Positions 14,617 to 18,253 of a stretch of 18,253 nt of DNA are shown one piece after another. Where the stretch lies: contig JBDQGY010000067.1 of assembly GCA_040265175.1 (NCBI GenBank), positions 1 through 18,253 of the forward strand, written 5' to 3'. The translations under genes were made by a program, and so were the position numbers. The stretch is from JAAZXR01 sp040265175 (GTDB taxonomy: Bacteria > Myxococcota_A > Polyangia > Nannocystales > Nannocystaceae). The notes beneath the pieces are model-generated. The model searched no databases and had not been told where the DNA came from. It saw only the letters and a program-made list of their open reading frames with translations. The first letter of the stretch is position 1, and each line of letters begins with the position of its first letter.

Positions 14617-15063
14617 ATGCGCCCCTTGCTCTTAGCTTCCGTTGCGTTCGCCTTTGGCATCTCCATGACTTCCTGCGCGAAGGACGACGATGCATCCTCC
14701 ACCAACGCGTTCATGGATATGGGCGACGCGGACATGAGCGGCGGCGGTACCGCCGCAGACGCCGACGCCGATGCATCCGGCACGAGCGGCGCATCTGCAT
14801 CTGCCGATGGCGGCGCCGATGTCCCCTCGGATGACGGAGAGTCCAGCTCTTCCGCATCGACCGAAGGCGGCAATCCAGGCTGCGGTGACGGCATGATCAC
14901 CTCGCCCGAGCAATGCGACGGCAACGACCTCGACGGATATACCTGCGAGACCCTCGGCTACACCGGCGGTGGACAGCTTGCATGTGACCCGGTGACGTGC
15001 ACCCTCGACACCTCGAACTGCATCCCCGGTTCGGGTGGCACCAACAGCACCTCCGGGATGTAG
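14617..15063 (+). CDS. Small Cys-rich lipoprotein
   Basis: The protein has 148 residues. MRPLLLASVAFAFGISMTSC gives a signal peptide with a lipobox-like MTSC (Cys20), then AKDDD. Residues about 25-85 are a low-complexity Ala/Ser/Asp/Gly linker. A single C-terminal module (about 88-138) starts GCGDGMITSPEQCDGNDLDG and contains further cysteines (YTCETLGY, QLACDPVTCTLD, NC). It is related to the CGDG...CDDG repeats of the gene starting at 17258 and to the short Cys stretch of the FG-GAP protein. It is probably anchored in the outer membrane and exposed; the function is unknown. The gene is single: it has its own promoter candidate and is followed by a terminator at 15101-15126. Confidence 0.85.
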   Translation: MRPLLLASVAFAFGISMTSCAKDDDASSTNAFMDMGDADMSGGGTAADADADASGTSGASASADGGADVPSDDGESSSSASTEGGNPGCGDGMITSPEQCDGNDLDGYTCETLGYTGGGQLACDPVTCTLDTSNCIPGSGGTNSTSGM

Positions 15064-15100
15064 ACGACTCCGGCGCGGATGCCCCGCGACCGTCGACGCG

Positions 15101-15126
15101 AAGAGGCGCCCCCGGGCGCCTCTTTC
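15101..15126 (+). terminator. Rho-independent terminator after the small lipoprotein gene
   Basis: AAGAGGCGCC (15101-15110) and GGCGCCTCTT (15115-15124) pair perfectly over ten positions around a CCCG loop, and the descending arm runs into TTTC. It lies 38 nt after the stop at 15063 and well before proS. The U-tract is short but the stem is very stable. Confidence 0.75.
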
Positions 15127-15288
15127 AATTCGTGTCAAAGCTCTGGAGCTGAGAGCGCCCGCGTGATTCGTGCGTCTCGCGGCATAATCCCGCTTCGCGC
15201 TTGTCGCGCCCCTCGGCGACGCCGCTTCGACCTCCGTGTCCCCCCTTCCTCGTTTCCAAACGCAGGACCCAGGGGTAGGCTGCGCGCC

Positions 15289-16803
15289 ATGGCCGGCAAG
15301 GGCAACGACAAGCGCGGAGGCAAAATCACCACCCGGGAGCAAGACTACCCGCAGTGGTACCAAGATATTATTCGAGAGGGAGACCTCGCGGAGCCCGCCA
15401 AGGTGGTCAAAGGATGCATGGTCATCAAGCCCCACGGCTACGCGGTCTGGGAGAAGATCCAACGAGATCTCGACGGTCGCTTCAAGGCGACGGGCCATAA
15501 GAACGCATACTTCCCGCTCCTCGTCCCCCAAAGCTTTATCACAAAGGAGGCAGAGCACGTCGAGGGCTTCGCTCCCGAGTTGGCGGTGGTCACTCACGCC
15601 GGCGGGCAGAAGCTCGAAGAGCCCTACGTAGTACGACCGACGAGCGAGACGATCATCGGTCACTTCTTCGCAAAGTGGATCGACAGCCACCGCGACCTCC
15701 CGATGCTCGTGAACCAGTGGGCCAACGTGATGCGGTGGGAGCTTCGTACCCGCATGTTCCTCCGGACCACAGAGTTCCTCTGGCAAGAGGGCCACACCGC
15801 CCACGCGAACCACGCCGAGGCCAAAGAAGAGGTCCGCCGCATGCTCGACACCTACGGCGACTTTTGTGAGGAGATCCTCGCGATGCCCGTGGTCCGTGGC
15901 ATCAAAACGGACAGCGAAAAATTCGCGGGCGCGCTGCAGAGCCAATGTATCGAGGCGCTGATGCAAGATGGAAAGGCGCTGCAGGCGGGCACCAGCCATG
16001 ACCTCGGCCAGAACTTTGGGCGTGCATTCGACGTGCGCTTCCAAAACGAAGCGGGGGAGCTTGAGTACGTGTGGCAGACATCCTGGGGCGTCAGCACCCG
16101 CCTCATCGGAGGGCTCATCATGACGCACTCCGACGATGACGGACTCATCCTCCCTCCCCGCGTCGCCCCGATCCACGCGGTCATCGTGCCCATCTTCAAA
16201 AACGACGAGCAGCGCGCCGCCGTGATGGAGGCCGCCGCACGCATCAAGGCGGCGCTCCAGCGCGTGGACATCGCCAACGACGACAGCCCATACCGCGACT
16301 TCTTGGCCGTCGAGGTCGATGATCGAGACATGCGACCCGGGGCAAAGTATTACGAGTGGGAGCGCAAGGGGGTCCCTATGCGCATCGAACTTGGGCCCCG
16401 CGATCTCGAGAAGGGCCAAGTCTGCGTGAAAATGCGCGTGGGAACAGCCGCGGGCGAAGGCAAAGAGTTCTTACCCGAGGAAGAATTTATATCGGGCGTC
16501 CGAACGCGCTTGCGCACGTTCCAAGACGCCCTGCTCGAGCGCGCCCGAGCACGCTTGACCGAGCAAACCGTCACCCTCGACGATTGGGAGGAGTTCAAGT
16601 CGACGTTCAAGGGCGACCAGAGCCGCTTTGCCTGGTGCCACTGGGACGGCACGGCCGAGACCGAGGCCAAGATTAAGGAGGAGACCAAGGTCACCATCCG
16701 CTGCATCCCTCTCCCCGGTCAGGGACCGGCGGCCGAAGACGGCATCTGCATTTTCTCCGGCAAGCCGTCCAAGGGCCGCGTGCTCATGGCGAAGGCCTAC
16801 TGA
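15289..16803 (+). CDS. proS: Prolyl-tRNA synthetase, short archaeal/eukaryotic type
   Basis: This enzyme charges tRNA-Pro with proline in the cytoplasm. It has 504 residues from the ATG at 15289, preceded by AGGGGTAGG; the frame is open to 15079 but unconvincing before the ATG. Class II landmarks are VVRPTSETIIGHFF (about 114-127), motif 2 FLRTTEFLWQEGHTAH (157-172) and motif 3 from QTSWGVSTRLIGG to GLILPP (263-290). An anticodon-binding domain follows (about 291-395), then the C-terminal domain ending in MAKAY, with the terminal Tyr typical of this type. There is no editing insertion between motifs 2 and 3, unlike the long bacterial form. In the C-terminal zinc-binding region I see WCHWDGT and GICIFSG, where two of the usual four cysteines appear replaced (Thr, Ser). 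The small ORF at 16804 directly abuts the stop. Confidence 0.96.
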   Translation: MAGKGNDKRGGKITTREQDYPQWYQDIIREGDLAEPAKVVKGCMVIKPHGYAVWEKIQRDLDGRFKATGHKNAYFPLLVPQSFITKEAEHVEGFAPELAVVTHAGGQKLEEPYVVRPTSETIIGHFFAKWIDSHRDLPMLVNQWANVMRWELRTRMFLRTTEFLWQEGHTAHANHAEAKEEVRRMLDTYGDFCEEILAMPVVRGIKTDSEKFAGALQSQCIEALMQDGKALQAGTSHDLGQNFGRAFDVRFQNEAGELEYVWQTSWGVSTRLIGGLIMTHSDDDGLILPPRVAPIHAVIVPIFKNDEQRAAVMEAAARIKAALQRVDIANDDSPYRDFLAVEVDDRDMRPGAKYYEWERKGVPMRIELGPRDLEKGQVCVKMRVGTAAGEGKEFLPEEEFISGVRTRLRTFQDALLERARARLTEQTVTLDDWEEFKSTFKGDQSRFAWCHWDGTAETEAKIKEETKVTIRCIPLPGQGPAAEDGICIFSGKPSKGRVLMAKAY

Positions 16804-17097
16804 GTGGACCACGGGCTCGACCCACGGATCGCCAAGGGGCTCGCACGCACGCGTCGCGCTCACGAGACCGCCGAGGCGCAATGGCGCACGCAGACCACGG
16901 AAGACGACGAGCTTGAGGACCTGCCGCGGCTCGCGAGCGACGCCCTCGCGCACCTTGACGCGGGGAGATGGGAGGACGCCCTCGCGCTGTGCGAGGAGAT
17001 CTGCTCCCTCGAATCGAGCGGCGCATGCGGCGCTATTTGGACTCCCTTCGCGCTCGTTGGCTCGGAAGCGGCACAAGTCGCCATCGCAGTGGGATGA
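16804..17097 (+). CDS. Small protein of unknown function abutting proS
   Basis: A GTG immediately follows the proS stop (TGA then GTG), giving 97 residues. The arrangement suggests translation by ribosomes finishing proS. The N-terminal half is charged and helical (DPRIAKGLARTRRAHETAEA). A stretch ASDALAHLDAGRWEDALALC is TPR-like, and a hydrophobic C-terminus (GSEAAQVAIAVG) follows. No signal peptide is present. The codon pattern with G/C in third positions agrees with a real gene, and the opposite-strand frames are not convincing. I do not recognise the family. A role linked to proS is possible, but the position alone does not show it. Confidence 0.62.
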   Translation: MDHGLDPRIAKGLARTRRAHETAEAQWRTQTTEDDELEDLPRLASDALAHLDAGRWEDALALCEEICSLESSGACGAIWTPFALVGSEAAQVAIAVG

Positions 17098-17257
17098 AGA
17101 CCGGCCGTACGTCCTGTATTGTTGGGGACCCGTCACACGGTCGAAACCATGGCTCCGGCATCTTCCTACGATAGATTCCGCTCCCATTCGTCTGACGGAT
17201 TAAGGACCCGGTAGTTGAACGAGAGGCGGACGCTCGGTTCGCCGTAGGACCCCCACA

Positions 17258-18253
17258 ATGCGCGTGCTTCGTTATTTACTCGTACTGTCTCTTGGTACCG
17301 CCGGCTGCTCCACAGGCACGGAAGAGCTGCTCTCGACCAACGGAGAAGACAACGGTAACAACGACATTGGAAATACGTTTGAGGACGGCGGCTCGTTCAC
17401 AAGCGACAGCGCCGAATCAGGTTCTGCCACCGATGGCATGAGCGACACGGGCACCGACACCGGTGGTGACGGTGAGTGTGGCGACGGCGTCATCGATGAC
17501 GGCGAAGAGTGCGACGACGGCTCGCTCAACAACGACGGCGCGGCCTGCACCAGCGACTGTCAGCTCGCGCGCTGCGGTGACGGCCTCGTTCACGCCGGGG
17601 TCGAAGAGTGTGACGACGCCAACGAGATCGAGACAGACACCTGCACCTCGCAGTGTCGCTTCCCCGCCTGCGGCGACGGTTTTATCCAGCCGATTATCGG
17701 GGAGCAATGCGACGACGGCGAGCTCAACGGCCCCGAGCAGCCATGCACAGACGCGTGCCTCCCCAACGTCTGCGGCGACGGCGGTCAAGGCCCCATGGAG
17801 GGCTGCGACGACGGCAACAACGATCCCGGCGACGGCTGCAGCGCGACCTGCGTTCCCGAGGCGTGCGGTAACGGCATTCAAGACCCAGGTGAGTCCTGCG
17901 ACGACGGCGTCAACGGCGACAACGACGACGGATGCACGGACCTGTGCACCCTCCCCTTATGCGGCGACGGATTCAGCCAACCCACAACCAACGGAGAGGG
18001 GTGCGACGACGGCCCTCAAAATGGAGATGACGGCGACTGCACCGCGGCGTGCCAGCCCGCGAGCTGCGGCGACGGCCTCGTCTGGAACACCGGCAGCGGC
18101 ACCGAGGAGTGCGACGAGGCCGTCAACAACAACGACAACAGCGACTGCACCGACGGATGCCAGGAGGCGGTCTGCGGCGACGGATTCGTGTGGAACTTGG
18201 GCACGGGTGGCGAGCAATGTGACGACGGCCCCGACAACGCCGACAACGCCGAC
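17258..18253 (+). CDS. Lipoprotein with tandem Cys-rich CGDG/CDDG repeats (runs off right edge)
   Basis: From the ATG at 17258 the frame is open for 332 codons to the last base, so the gene is truncated by the window. MRVLRYLLVLSLGTAGC is a clear signal with a TAGC lipobox, and AGGA lies 9 nt before the ATG. A Ser/Gly/Thr/Asp linker (about 18-70) precedes eight consecutive repeats. Each runs from CGDG or CGNG through EECDDG or a variant to C-x(3)-C, about 30-35 residues apart: GECGDGVIDDGEECDDG, CGDGLVHAG, CGDGFIQP, CGDGGQGP, CGNGIQDP, CGDGFSQP, CGDGLVWN and CGDGFVWN. This matches the Myxococcus cysteine-rich repeat (DUF4215 type) of large secreted proteins. The repeats probably form a disulphide-stabilised stalk; no enzyme domain is seen yet. 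Confidence 0.9.
   Translation, partial: MRVLRYLLVLSLGTAGCSTGTEELLSTNGEDNGNNDIGNTFEDGGSFTSDSAESGSATDGMSDTGTDTGGDGECGDGVIDDGEECDDGSLNNDGAACTSDCQLARCGDGLVHAGVEECDDANEIETDTCTSQCRFPACGDGFIQPIIGEQCDDGELNGPEQPCTDACLPNVCGDGGQGPMEGCDDGNNDPGDGCSATCVPEACGNGIQDPGESCDDGVNGDNDDGCTDLCTLPLCGDGFSQPTTNGEGCDDGPQNGDDGDCTAACQPASCGDGLVWNTGSGTEECDEAVNNNDNSDCTDGCQEAVCGDGFVWNLGTGGEQCDDGPDNADNAD

Noticed and set aside
14424..14924. Minus-strand frame ending in a protein-like stretch near 14424-14530
   Set aside because: Most of it is antisense to the lipoprotein at 14617, and no start is supported. A tiny gene from an internal ATG (14574 or 14619) cannot be excluded but has no evidence.
14632..16419. 595-codon open frame on the minus strand, antisense to proS
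   Set aside because: It is a by-product of high GC third positions in proS. The translation lacks any domain and the sense strand carries an unmistakable synthetase.

Overview
The window looks like chromosomal DNA from a GC-rich myxobacterium, most likely of the Nannocystineae (Plesiocystis/Enhygromyxa/Nannocystis type). This is inferred from style, not from a marker gene. The signs are a run of predicted lipoproteins with long Gly-Asp or Ser/Asp linkers, cysteine-rich CGDG...CDDG repeats, FG-GAP repeats, a eukaryotic-like Ser/Thr kinase and a short archaeal/eukaryotic-type prolyl-tRNA synthetase. I see no transposase, integrase, phage gene, CRISPR array, tRNA or rRNA.

Layout. Positions 1-3010 (minus strand) hold the start of a lipoprotein that runs off the left edge, an FG-GAP lipoprotein broken by a one-base frameshift inside its Gly-Asp linker, and a TPR-containing membrane protein upstream of it. 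About 750 bp without a recognisable gene follow. A plus-strand cysteine-rich lipoprotein with an internal domain duplication (3759-5027) converges on a small helical protein (5132-5470, minus), and a strong terminator hairpin lies between them. A second lipoprotein of unknown role (5613-6536, minus) is divergent from an RNase HI with an extra N-terminal domain (6669-7358).

The central block (7381-14295) looks functional as a unit. A minus-strand operon encodes an FAD-dependent protoporphyrinogen-oxidase/UDP-galactopyranose-mutase-like enzyme, a family 2 glycosyltransferase and a NodB-type polysaccharide deacetylase, joined by 4-bp start/stop overlaps. Divergent from it, across about 63 bp, are a Ser/Thr kinase and a polytopic membrane protein of GT-C type, followed by an EAL-domain c-di-GMP phosphodiesterase with its own candidate promoter. 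A role in making or regulating a cell-surface glycan is a reasonable inference.

The right side (14617-18253, plus) holds a small cysteine-rich lipoprotein with a good terminator, proS, a small ORF abutting proS, and a lipoprotein with eight visible Cys-rich repeats that runs off the right edge.

The most notable points are the frameshift in the FG-GAP lipoprotein, the duplicated Cys-rich domain at 3759-5027, the compact glycan/kinase/c-di-GMP block, and several start codons that lack a Shine-Dalgarno but sit 6-9 nt after a -10-like hexamer (possible leaderless mRNAs).
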